Shown here piece by piece: positions 7,471-15,160 of a stretch of 64,000 nt of DNA. Position 1 is the first letter of the stretch, and each line of letters begins with the position of its first letter. Position numbers and translations under genes: made by a program. The notes beneath the pieces are model-generated. The model did no database searches. It saw nothing but the letters and a program-made list of their open reading frames with translations, and was not told the DNA's origin. Source of the DNA: Streptomyces sp. ASQP_92 (GTDB lineage: Bacteria > Actinomycetota > Actinomycetes > Streptomycetales > Streptomycetaceae). The DNA is taken from positions 62,001-126,000 of the forward strand of contig NZ_JAODUA010000013.1 in the NCBI RefSeq assembly GCF_025399895.1. The letters run 5' to 3'.

Positions 7471-8388
7471 CTACCAGCTCGGCGGGCTCGCGATCGTTCG
7501 GGCCAGGACGTCGTCCAGGAGGCGGGCCGTGGTGGGGACGTCGTACTGGGAGTTGTCGATGATCGGGAGCCCCGAGCCGTACCAGCCGGCCATCCGGCCG
7601 TGGATGCCGGCCACCTCCTCGTCCGAGAGGCGACGATTGCCGCTGCGTTCCGCGTTGCGCTCCAGGACCACTTCGAGGCCGGGCAGGAGGACGACCGGGA
7701 GCAAGCCCGGGCCGACGTGCCGCTTCCAGCCGCCGAGGCCGACGACCGGCCGGTCGGGGAAGACCGCGTCGTCGAGGATGCAGGAGATCCCGTTGGCCAG
7801 GAAGTTGCGCGCGGCGAAGCCGCAGGTGCGGCGGGCCAGGCGGTACTGGGCCTCGGAGTGGTCGTTCCAGCCGGACTGCGGGTCGGCGAACCCCGAGCAC
7901 ACCCATTCGCGTACGTCGTCGAGACTGATGTGCGCGGTGGGCACCCGGCGGTGCTGCGCCCAGTACCGGGCCACGGTCGTCTTGCCCGCTCCGGCGGGGC
8001 CGATGAGCAGCACCGCGAGCGTGGTGGCCCCGGTGCCCTCGGGCGCCTGCGGCATCGGAACGGGGCCGCCGGGCGGCAGGGCGACGTGCCCCGTCGTGTC
8101 GCGGGAGGGCGGCCGTGCCGAGGCGTGCTGCGGCGCGGGCCCGTGCCAGCCCTGGCCGGGCGGCTGGGCCGCTCCGGGGTGGTGGGGCGCCGGAACCTGG
8201 GCAACCCCGGATCCCGGTGGCGGCCCCGGTTGGTAGGGCGGGACGCCACCCGGCACGGGCGGCGCGGCCGGGGGCGCGCCCGGCCTGAGCGGAGCCGTGC
8301 CCTCCGGCTCGATCGCCCGGGCCCAGTCGTGCGGGGGCTGCCCCGGGGCGTGGGGCGGCGGCAGTGGAGCCCCCCCTGCGTGCTGCAT
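7471..8388 (-). CDS. Proline-rich P-loop ATPase/kinase-like protein
   Basis: About 305 residues. The first ~120 are low-complexity proline/glycine-rich sequence (PPHAPGQPPH, VPPYQPGPPPGSG), likely disordered. The rest is a small P-loop domain with Walker A GPAGAGKT at residues 130-137 and a following ISLDDVREWVC block, resembling polynucleotide-kinase-type or zeta-toxin-type AAA_33 NTPases. The ATG at 8388 is chosen because GGAG lies 12 nt upstream and the frame above it overlaps the aro terminator. The substrate is unknown. It follows aroQ and might read through from the aro operon, though a terminator-like hairpin separates them. Confidence 0.75.
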   Translation of the reverse strand: MQHAGGAPLPPPHAPGQPPHDWARAIEPEGTAPLRPGAPPAAPPVPGGVPPYQPGPPPGSGVAQVPAPHHPGAAQPPGQGWHGPAPQHASARPPSRDTTGHVALPPGGPVPMPQAPEGTGATTLAVLLIGPAGAGKTTVARYWAQHRRVPTAHISLDDVREWVCSGFADPQSGWNDHSEAQYRLARRTCGFAARNFLANGISCILDDAVFPDRPVVGLGGWKRHVGPGLLPVVLLPGLEVVLERNAERSGNRRLSDEEVAGIHGRMAGWYGSGLPIIDNSQYDVPTTARLLDDVLARTIASPPSW

Positions 8389-8467
8389 CCGGTGCCACTC
8401 CGTCTCGTACAGGCAACTGGCGCTGGTCGGGCGCCCGTCGGTGTGGGCGGCCCGGTGCAGAACCGTA

Positions 8468-8505
8468 CCTCCCCCGGCCGCCACAGTGTGAACGGCCGAG
8501 GGAGG
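8468..8505 (-). terminator. Terminator-like hairpin after aroQ
   Basis: CCTCCC-CCGGCCG (8468-8480) pairs with CGGCCG-AGGGAGG (8493-8505), with one mismatch and a 12-nt loop. It stands 14 bp after the aroQ stop and before the next gene, so it probably ends or weakens the aro transcript. Confidence 0.6.
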
Positions 8506-8518
8506 CGAGCCGTGCCCG

Positions 8519-8968
8519 TCAGCCGAGTTCGTCGGCCAGTTCGTCGGCGAGTGCACGCAGTGCCAGGCGGTAGGAGCCGATGCCGAAGCCCGCGACCGTG
8601 CCGGTGGCGACGGGTGCGATCACCGAGGTGTGGCGGAATTCCTCACGGGCGTACGGGTTCGAGATGTGCACCTCGATGAGCGGCGCGGTGCGCTGGGCGG
8701 CCGCGTCGCGCATTCCGTACGAATAGTGCGTGAAGGCACCCGGGTTGATGACGACCGGAATTCGACCGTCCGCGGCCTCGTGGAGCCAGCGGATCAGCTC
8801 GCCCTCGTCGTTGGTCTCGCGGACCGAGACCTCGAAGCCGAGTTCCTTGCCGAGGCCTTCGCAGACCTCTACGAGGCCCGCGTAGGTGGTGGCGCCGTAC
8901 ACGTCGGGCTCGCGGGAGCCCAGGCGGCCGAGGTTCGGGCCGTTGAGGACGAACACCCGCCGGGTCAT
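8519..8968 (-). CDS. aroQ: 3-dehydroquinate dehydratase, type II
   Basis: A 149-residue type II enzyme that removes water from 3-dehydroquinate, step 3 of the shikimate pathway. NGPNLGRLGSREPDVYG holds the active-site loop (Asn, Arg and the catalytic Tyr), and INPGAFTHYSYG and EVHISNPYAREEFRHTS are the other signature motifs. The ATG at 8968 overlaps the aroB stop (ATGA). It is the last gene of the aroC-aroK-aroB-aroQ run. Confidence 0.95.
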   Translation of the reverse strand: MTRRVFVLNGPNLGRLGSREPDVYGATTYAGLVEVCEGLGKELGFEVSVRETNDEGELIRWLHEAADGRIPVVINPGAFTHYSYGMRDAAAQRTAPLIEVHISNPYAREEFRHTSVIAPVATGTVAGFGIGSYRLALRALADELADELG

Positions 8969-10059
8969 GCGGAGACCTCGCCGTAGGCGGCGAGCAGCAC
9001 CGCCGGGTCGGGACCCTCCAGGACGGTCGGCTTGGCGAGGCCGTCCAGGACGATGAAGCGGAGCAGGTCGCCGCGGGACTTCTTGTCCAGCTTCATGTTC
9101 TCCAGGAGCTTGGGCCACTGGTCGCCGCGGTAGGTGAGCGGAAGACCGACCGACTCCAGGATCGCACTGTGCCGGTCGGCGGTCGCGTCGTCCAACCGCC
9201 CTGCCAGACGGCCGAGTTCGGCCGCGAAGACCATGCCGACGGAGACGGCCGCGCCGTGCCGCCACTTGTAGCGCTCGTTCTTCTCGATGGCGTGCGCCAG
9301 GGTGTGGCCGTAGTTGAGGATCTCGCGCAGACCCGATTCCTTCAGGTCGCTGGAGACCACGTCGGCCTTGACGCGGATGGAGCGCTCGATGAGCTCGGCG
9401 GCGTGCGGCCCCCCGGGGGTGCGGGCGCCGGCCGGGTCGGCCTCGATGAGGTCGAGGATGACCGGGTCGGCGATGAAGCCGGCCTTGATGACCTCGGCCA
9501 GGCCCGACACGTAGTCGTTGACCGGCAGCGAGTCCAGCGCGGCCAGGTCGCACAGGACGCCGACGGGCGGGTGGAAGCAGCCCACCAGGTTCTTTCCCTC
9601 GGCCGTGTTGATGCCGGTCTTGCCGCCGACGGCCGCGTCCACCATGCCGAGCACGGTGGTCGGCACCGAGATCCAGCGCACCCCGCGCAGCCAGGTGGCC
9701 GCGACGAAGCCGGCGAGGTCGGTGGTGGCGCCGCCGCCGACGCCCACGACGACATCGGTGCGGGTGAAGCCGGACTGGCCGAGCGCCTTCCAGCAGTAGG
9801 CGGCGACCTCGGCGGTCTTGGCCTCCTCTGCGTTGGGCACCTGGATGGCGATGACCTCGTAGCCCTGGGCGTCGAGGTCCTCGCGGATCGCGTCACCGGT
9901 GCCGGCCAGGGCCTCGGGGTGGATGATCGCGACGCGCTTCGCCCGGTCGCCGATGAGTCCGGCCAGCTCGCCCAGCAGGTTGCGGCCGACGAGCACGTCG
10001 TACGGGTCCGTCCCGGCGGTGCCGCCGACCGGAATCCGGGTGGGTGCCTGCTCCGTCAT
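8965..10059 (-). CDS. aroB: 3-dehydroquinate synthase
   Basis: A 364-residue NAD- and metal-dependent enzyme converting DAHP to 3-dehydroquinate. The nucleotide-binding loop GVGGGATTDLAGFVAA is near residues 95-110, GKTGINTAEGKNLVG follows, and the metal ligands are in the C-terminal half (NYGHTLAHAIEK). The start overlaps the aroK stop and the stop overlaps the aroQ start, so the three genes are translationally coupled. Confidence 0.96.
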   Translation of the reverse strand: MTEQAPTRIPVGGTAGTDPYDVLVGRNLLGELAGLIGDRAKRVAIIHPEALAGTGDAIREDLDAQGYEVIAIQVPNAEEAKTAEVAAYCWKALGQSGFTRTDVVVGVGGGATTDLAGFVAATWLRGVRWISVPTTVLGMVDAAVGGKTGINTAEGKNLVGCFHPPVGVLCDLAALDSLPVNDYVSGLAEVIKAGFIADPVILDLIEADPAGARTPGGPHAAELIERSIRVKADVVSSDLKESGLREILNYGHTLAHAIEKNERYKWRHGAAVSVGMVFAAELGRLAGRLDDATADRHSAILESVGLPLTYRGDQWPKLLENMKLDKKSRGDLLRFIVLDGLAKPTVLEGPDPAVLLAAYGEVSA

Positions 10060-10574
10060 GCGTCCTTCAACTCCAGTGCGTCGAGGACCGCCTGGGCGAC
10101 CTCTTCGGGGGTGCGCTCGTCGGTCGCGACGACCACACGGGCGACTTCGGTGTACAGATGGCGCCGCGCGTCCATCAGCTCGCGCCACTGCCGGCGCGGG
10201 TTGACCGCGAGCAGCGGCCGGGCGGTGTTCAGGCCGACGCGCTTGACCGCCTCCTCGACGTCCATCGACAGATAGACGACGGGGTGCGGCGCGAGCAGCG
10301 CGCGGGTGTCGGCGTCGAGGATCGCGCCGCCGCCCAGCGCGAGCACGCCGGGGTGCTCGGCGAGTGCGAGCCGTACCGCGTCCCGTTCCAGGGCGCGGAA
10401 GTACGGCTCGCCGTCCTCGATGAAGATGTCCGAGATCGGGCGGCCCTCGGCGGCCACGATGTCGGCGTCGGTGTCCCGGTAGGGCGCGCCGAGCCGCTCG
10501 GCGAGCAGCGCGCCCACGGTGGACTTGCCGGAGCCCATCGGCCCGACCAGCACGACCAGGGGTGAGGTGCTCAC
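10056..10574 (-). CDS. aroK: Shikimate kinase
   Basis: A 172-residue P-loop kinase that phosphorylates shikimate. Walker A is GPMGSGKST at residues 11-19, the shikimate-binding DTDADI follows near 34, and ALGGGAI near 78 is the conserved glycine-rich loop. It starts at GTG 10574, which overlaps the aroC stop (GTGA), and the stop overlaps aroB. Normal length for the family. Confidence 0.95.
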   Translation of the reverse strand: MSTSPLVVLVGPMGSGKSTVGALLAERLGAPYRDTDADIVAAEGRPISDIFIEDGEPYFRALERDAVRLALAEHPGVLALGGGAILDADTRALLAPHPVVYLSMDVEEAVKRVGLNTARPLLAVNPRRQWRELMDARRHLYTEVARVVVATDERTPEEVAQAVLDALELKDA

Positions 10575-11755
10575 CGGATCTGGAGGTTGTCGAGGTAGGA
10601 CACGACGTTGCGACGGGTCTCGGGCACGCTGTCGCCGCCGAACTTCTCGGCGACCGCGTCCGCGAGGACGAGCGCGACCATGGCCTCGGCGACGATGCCC
10701 GCGGCCGGCACGGCACACACGTCGGAGCGCTGGTGGTGGGCCTTGGCGGCCTCGCCGGTGGCGACGTCGATGGTGGCGAGCGCGCGGGGCACGGTCGCGA
10801 TCGGCTTCATCGCCGCGCGCACGCGCAGCAGTTCACCGGTGGTCAGTCCGCCCTCGGTGCCGCCGGAGCGGCCGGAGGTGCGCTTGACGCCCTCGCCGGT
10901 GTTGACGATCTCGTCGTGCGCCTGCGAGCCGGGCACCCGGGCGAGCCCGAAGCCGTCGCCGACCTCGACGCCCTTGATCGCCTGGATGCCCATGAGGGCG
11001 GCGGCGAGCCGCGCGTCCAGACGGCGGTCCCAGTGGACGTGCGAGCCGAGGCCCACGGGCACGCCGTAGGCGAGCACCTCGACGACTCCGCCGAGGGTGT
11101 CGCCGTCCTTGTGGGCCTGGTCGATCTCGGCGACCATCGCCTTCGAGGCATCCGCGTCCAGGCAGCGCACCGGGTCGGCGTCCAGCTTCTCGACGTCGGC
11201 GGGGGTCGGCAGCACGCCGTAGGGGGCCTTGGCCGCGGCCAGCTCCACCACATGGCTGACGATCTCGATGCCGGCCGTCTCCTTGAGGTAGGAGCGGGCC
11301 ACCGCGCCGAGGGCGACGCGGGCCGCGGTCTCCCGGGCGCTGGCGCGCTCCAGGATCGGCCGGGCCTCGTCGAAGCCGTACTTCTGCATGCCGGCGAGGT
11401 CGGCGTGGCCGGGCCTCGGACGGGTCAGCGGGGCGTTGCGGGCCAGCTCGGCGAGGACCTCGGGGTCCACCGGGTCGGCCGACATGACCTGTTCCCACTT
11501 GGGCCATTCGGTGTTGCCCACCATGATCGCGATCGGCGAGCCCATGGACAGGCCGTGCCGTACGCCGCCGAGGAAGGTCACCTCGTCGCGCTCGAACTTC
11601 ATGCGGGCGCCGCGTCCATAGCCGAGCCGCCGCCGGGCCAGGTGGTCGGCCACCATCTCCGTGGTGATCGGTACGCCGGCGGGAAGACCCTCCAGCGTCG
11701 CGACAAGTGCGGGTCCGTGGGACTCCCCCGCGGTCAGCCAGCGCAACCTGCTCAA
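10571..11755 (-). CDS. aroC: Chorismate synthase
   Basis: A 394-residue FMN-dependent enzyme making chorismate from EPSP, the last shikimate step. It shows the family signatures GESHGPALVATLEGLPAG near the start, RPGHADLAGMQKYGF near residue 118 and RSGGTEGGLTTGELLRVRAAMKPI in the middle. The full length is present. It is separated from aroE by 194 bp in which I see no gene, and it leads the tightly overlapped aroC-aroK-aroB-aroQ group. Confidence 0.96.
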   Translation of the reverse strand: MSRLRWLTAGESHGPALVATLEGLPAGVPITTEMVADHLARRRLGYGRGARMKFERDEVTFLGGVRHGLSMGSPIAIMVGNTEWPKWEQVMSADPVDPEVLAELARNAPLTRPRPGHADLAGMQKYGFDEARPILERASARETAARVALGAVARSYLKETAGIEIVSHVVELAAAKAPYGVLPTPADVEKLDADPVRCLDADASKAMVAEIDQAHKDGDTLGGVVEVLAYGVPVGLGSHVHWDRRLDARLAAALMGIQAIKGVEVGDGFGLARVPGSQAHDEIVNTGEGVKRTSGRSGGTEGGLTTGELLRVRAAMKPIATVPRALATIDVATGEAAKAHHQRSDVCAVPAAGIVAEAMVALVLADAVAEKFGGDSVPETRRNVVSYLDNLQIR

Positions 11756-11949
11756 CGGTGCTCCTCGTTGCTCGCGCGTCCAGGACTACTACGGCGCCCG
11801 GGGTGCGCGGCCCTGGCCCGCCACCCCTGATCCTCCCACGTCCGAGATGGTGGGCCGGGCCCCGGTCCAGCAGACGGACTGGGACGGGGCCGGGAGCGGG
11901 CGGCCGCGCACCGTCCCGAGGTCCCGCGGGGCCGGTCGGCGAAGCGGTC

Positions 11950-12792
11950 TCAACGGCCCGCCAGCGCCGCCTCGCCCGCCTTGCGCATGGCGTCGAGCGG
12001 GGCGCTCGCGCAGCCCGTCATCTGCTCGACCTGGAGCACGGCCTGGTGCACAAGGAGGTCGAGCCCGCCCACCACGGCTCCCCCGCGCCTCGACCAGGCG
12101 GCCGCCAGCGCGGTCGGCCAGGGCTCGTACAGCACGTCGAAGAGGGTGCCGACGCGCTCGGGGACGGCCGCGGCGAGCGCGTCGGTGGTGCCGGCCGGGG
12201 TGGTGGCGATGACGAGCGGCGCCGCGAACGCTTCGTGCGCCCGCGACCAGTCGGCTGTGCGGACGTCGACGCCGAGCCGCTCGCCCCAGCCGCGCATCTC
12301 CTCGGCCCGGGCCTCGCTGCGTACGTACGCCGTGACCGGGCCGACGCAGATCCGGGCGAGCGCGGCAAGCGCCGAGGAGGCGGTGGCGCCGGCGCCGAGG
12401 ACGGCGGCGGACTCGACCCGGGTCACCCCTTGCTCCCCCAGGGCCGCGATCATGCCGGGGATGTCGGTGTTGTCGCCCAGGCGCCGGCCGTCGTCCGTGA
12501 AGACGACGGTGTTGACCGCCTCGACGGAGGCCGCCGTCGCGCTCACCGCGTCGAGCAGCGGGATGACCGCCCGCTTCAGCGGCATCGTGAGCGAGAGACC
12601 GGCCCAGGAGGTGTCGAGCCCCGCGAAGAAGCCGGAGAGCCCTGCCTCGTCGATCTCGAACCGGTCGTAGGACCAGTGGCCGAGGCCGAGTTCGGCGTAC
12701 GCGGCCCGGTGCAGGACCGGAGAGAGGGAGTGCGCGATGGGCGACCCGAGTACGGCCGCCCGTCGCGCTCCCTCACTGGCCGGACTGGGCAT
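11950..12792 (-). CDS. aroE: Shikimate dehydrogenase
   Basis: A 280-residue NADP-dependent reductase of 3-dehydroshikimate. GSPIAHSLSPVLH gives the shikimate-binding serines, the catalytic Lys is in SLTMPLKRAV, NTDIPG is conserved, and GAGATASSALAAL is the dinucleotide-binding loop. The ATG at 12792 lies 20 bp inside the end of mltG, so the two are coupled. In this enzyme family reduction leads to shikimate for aroK. Confidence 0.93.
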   Translation of the reverse strand: MPSPASEGARRAAVLGSPIAHSLSPVLHRAAYAELGLGHWSYDRFEIDEAGLSGFFAGLDTSWAGLSLTMPLKRAVIPLLDAVSATAASVEAVNTVVFTDDGRRLGDNTDIPGMIAALGEQGVTRVESAAVLGAGATASSALAALARICVGPVTAYVRSEARAEEMRGWGERLGVDVRTADWSRAHEAFAAPLVIATTPAGTTDALAAAVPERVGTLFDVLYEPWPTALAAAWSRRGGAVVGGLDLLVHQAVLQVEQMTGCASAPLDAMRKAGEAALAGR

Positions 12793-14500
12793 TGAACTCG
12801 TCCTTCAGCTTGTTGAACTCGGCCAGCGTCTTGGCGAATTCGGTCTTGTGCTTGCCGTCGGTGGCCACGAAGTACATCCAGCCCTCGCTCGTCGGGTCCA
12901 GCGCCGCGGCCATCGCCTCGCTGCCGGGGTTGCCGATCGGACCGGGGGTCAGGCCCCGCCACTTGTAGGTGTTGTACGGGTCCGGGTTGCTGTTGATCTC
13001 CGACAGGCCGATCTTGATGTTGCTCTGGTTGGTGAGGTAGTTGTACGCCGAGTCGAACTGGAGCTTCTGGTTGGTCTGGGTGTTGTCCGGCTTGAGGCGG
13101 TTGTAGACGACCTCGGACATCCTGCGGAAGTCGTCGGGCGTCTTGCCCTCGGCCTGCACCAGGCTCGCGACGGTGATGAGCTGCCAGGGGCCTTCCAGAT
13201 GGAGCTTCTTGGCCTCGGCGGCCAGGTCCTGCTTGCCGTACTCGGAAGTGGCCCGGTTGACCATCTTCTTGAGCACGTCCTCGGGCTTCATGCCCTTGGC
13301 GACCGGGTAGCTCGCCGGGTAGAGGAACCCTTCCAGCGGGTCCTTGACGTTCTTGTGGTTCTTGGCCCAGTCCGGCAGACCCATGCTGTCGGCGTTCTTG
13401 AGCGCGACCTCCTTGGTGGTGCCGGAGGAGACGCCGAGCCGCTTGTCGATCTCGCCATAGACCCAGGCGTTTCGTTTGCCTTCGGGAATGATGAGGGAGT
13501 TGCGGCTGGCCGGGTTGAGCATCAGCTTGATCGCGCTGGCCGCCGACATGCCCTTCCTCAGCGTGTAGGCGCCGGCCTGGATCGTCTTGCCCTTGGGGTC
13601 GTCGTTCTGCGCCTGGACGAAGGCGTCGATGCTCTTGACGACACCGGCCTGTTTGAGGAGCTGGCCGATCTCGGAGCCGCCGGCGCCGGTCGGCACCTCG
13701 ATGGTGACGCTCTCGCCTGCGCCTTCGCCCACATAGTCGGGGGCCGCGCCGAACTTCTTCTGGTAGAAGTCGTAGCCCACGTAACCGATTCCGCCGGCCC
13801 CGACCGCGAAGATCACCGCGAGGACGAGGCAGGCGCGCCCGCTCTTGCCCTTCTTCTTGGTCTTGCTCCGCCGGTCGCGGCCGCCGGTCGCCGCGCCGCG
13901 GCGGGACTCGCGCGGCTCGTCGTCGTCGCGTTCGCTGTCGTCAACACCGGTGAAGAACGGGTGGTTCTCCTCCTGCGGTTCGGCGTTCCACTCGTGGCCC
14001 TGCTCGGGCACCTCGGGCACGGTGGGGGCCTGCCGCTGACCGGGCGGCTGCGGCGGCGGATACGCCTCCGCCGTGCCGTAGGGGTCATGGCTCTCGTCGG
14101 CGTAGCCGTTGAGATACGGGTCCGGCTGCTGGCCCGCGTACGGCATCGCGGCCTGCCGACCGGTGGCGTCCCAGCCCCCGTCGTAGTGCTGCGGCTGCTG
14201 CGGCGGGGCCGCGTACTGCTGCGCGTACTGCTGCTGGGGGTAGCCCTGTTGGGGCTGTTCGACGTAGCCCTGCTGCTCGGCGTAGTGCGGCTGCGGCTGC
14301 GCCTCGGGGTAGGGCTGCTGCCCGTACGGGTCCTGCGACTGCTGCGGGTAGTACTGCTGCTGGTACTGCTCCTGCTGCTGGTGGCCGTCGTGCGAAGCCT
14401 GACCGGAGGCAGCCTGCTGCGCTCCCCACCCCTGGTCCCCGAAGAGGGGGTCCTCTGGGTGCCACGGTTCGGAGCCTTGGCCCCGGCCATACTCAGTCAT
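12773..14500 (-). CDS. mltG: Endolytic murein transglycosylase MltG (YceG) with a long Q/Y/P-rich cytoplasmic tail
   Basis: 575 residues. Residues about 27-107 are strikingly Gln/Tyr/Pro-rich, then come an acidic and a basic segment (SKTKKKGKS), one membrane helix at about 222-243, and the extracellular LysM-like and YceG catalytic domains. The catalytic Glu is in LVQAEGKTPDD. The family cuts nascent glycan strands and limits their length. The ATG at 14500 is chosen over an in-frame ATG at 14524 because AGGGGA lies 4-5 nt upstream. The 3' end overlaps aroE. Enterobacterial MltG lacks such a tail. Confidence 0.92.
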   Translation of the reverse strand: MTEYGRGQGSEPWHPEDPLFGDQGWGAQQAASGQASHDGHQQQEQYQQQYYPQQSQDPYGQQPYPEAQPQPHYAEQQGYVEQPQQGYPQQQYAQQYAAPPQQPQHYDGGWDATGRQAAMPYAGQQPDPYLNGYADESHDPYGTAEAYPPPQPPGQRQAPTVPEVPEQGHEWNAEPQEENHPFFTGVDDSERDDDEPRESRRGAATGGRDRRSKTKKKGKSGRACLVLAVIFAVGAGGIGYVGYDFYQKKFGAAPDYVGEGAGESVTIEVPTGAGGSEIGQLLKQAGVVKSIDAFVQAQNDDPKGKTIQAGAYTLRKGMSAASAIKLMLNPASRNSLIIPEGKRNAWVYGEIDKRLGVSSGTTKEVALKNADSMGLPDWAKNHKNVKDPLEGFLYPASYPVAKGMKPEDVLKKMVNRATSEYGKQDLAAEAKKLHLEGPWQLITVASLVQAEGKTPDDFRRMSEVVYNRLKPDNTQTNQKLQFDSAYNYLTNQSNIKIGLSEINSNPDPYNTYKWRGLTPGPIGNPGSEAMAAALDPTSEGWMYFVATDGKHKTEFAKTLAEFNKLKDEFNAQSGQ

Positions 14501-14601
14501 CGGTCCCCTAGAGCCGCGAGGCATCCGGACGGTCCGCCTCTTTTGCTGTGCGGTGACTGTTCGAATGCCTCCGCATCGGCCGGAACGTTACCGTATCGCG
14601 A

Positions 14602-15066
14602 TCAGATAACCACTTCGACGCCTTCGCCCGGAGCGTTACCTGACACCCGTTCGGCCTCAAGCGCGTTCTGAAGGATGATCACGGCGGCTGCCTGGTCGAT
14701 GACGGAACGTCCCTTCTTGGACTTCACCCCCGAGGCGCGCAGTCCCTGCGTGGCGGTCACCGTCGTCATCCGCTCGTCCACGAGCCGCACGCCGATCGGG
14801 GCGATGCCGCGCGCCAGCTGCTGGGTGAAGACGCGGACCTTGGCGGCCGCCGGGCCCTCGCCCCCGTTGAGGGAGCGGGGCAGTCCGACGATCACCTCGA
14901 TCGGCTCGTACTCCTCGACGAGTTGGCGCAGCCGCCGGTGGGCGGCCGGGACATCGCGGCCCGGCACGGTCTCCACCGGCGTGGCGAGCACCCCGTCGGG
15001 GTCGCACGAGGCGACCCCGATGCGTGCGTCCCCGACATCGATCGCGAGTCGGCGTCCTCGTCTCAT
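14602..15066 (-). CDS. ruvX: RuvX/YqgF, putative Holliday junction resolvase
   Basis: 154 residues with an RNase H-like fold. LAIDVGDARIGVASCD gives the first acidic residue, IVGLPRSLNGGEG the middle motif, and SVIDQAAAVIILQNALE the last Asp. The family is implicated in Holliday junction resolution and 16S rRNA maturation. The start MRRGRRLAIDVG is at 15066. It follows alaS, as in many bacteria where alaS and yqgF adjoin, and precedes mltG. Confidence 0.9.
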   Translation of the reverse strand: MRRGRRLAIDVGDARIGVASCDPDGVLATPVETVPGRDVPAAHRRLRQLVEEYEPIEVIVGLPRSLNGGEGPAAAKVRVFTQQLARGIAPIGVRLVDERMTTVTATQGLRASGVKSKKGRSVIDQAAAVIILQNALEAERVSGNAPGEGVEVVI

Positions 15067-15094
15067 CGGGCACCTGCCCGATGGTTCGCTTCTC

Positions 15095-15156
15095 CGACCG
15101 CGCGGCGCGCGGCCGCGGTCATCGTCGTCGGCCGCGGCCCGGCTGCCGCGCGGTCG
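15095..15156 (-). terminator. Large hairpin between alaS and ruvX
   Basis: CGACCGCGCGG (15095-15105) is perfectly matched by CCGCGCGGTCG (15146-15156). The interior is itself GC-rich and partly self-complementary. It lies 5 bp after the alaS stop and could end or attenuate the alaS transcript before ruvX. Confidence 0.5.
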
Positions 15157-15160
15157 TCGC

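Noticed and set aside
8389..8556. A 56-residue N-terminal extension of the P-loop ATPase starting at 8556
   Set aside because: It overlaps the end of aroQ and the terminator-like hairpin at 8468-8505. A better start with a Shine-Dalgarno exists at 8388.
11756..11949. A possible small gene between aroE and aroC
   Set aside because: No frame with a start signal, and the stretch reads as GC-rich noncoding DNA. It may be the remains of a gene, but nothing supports that.
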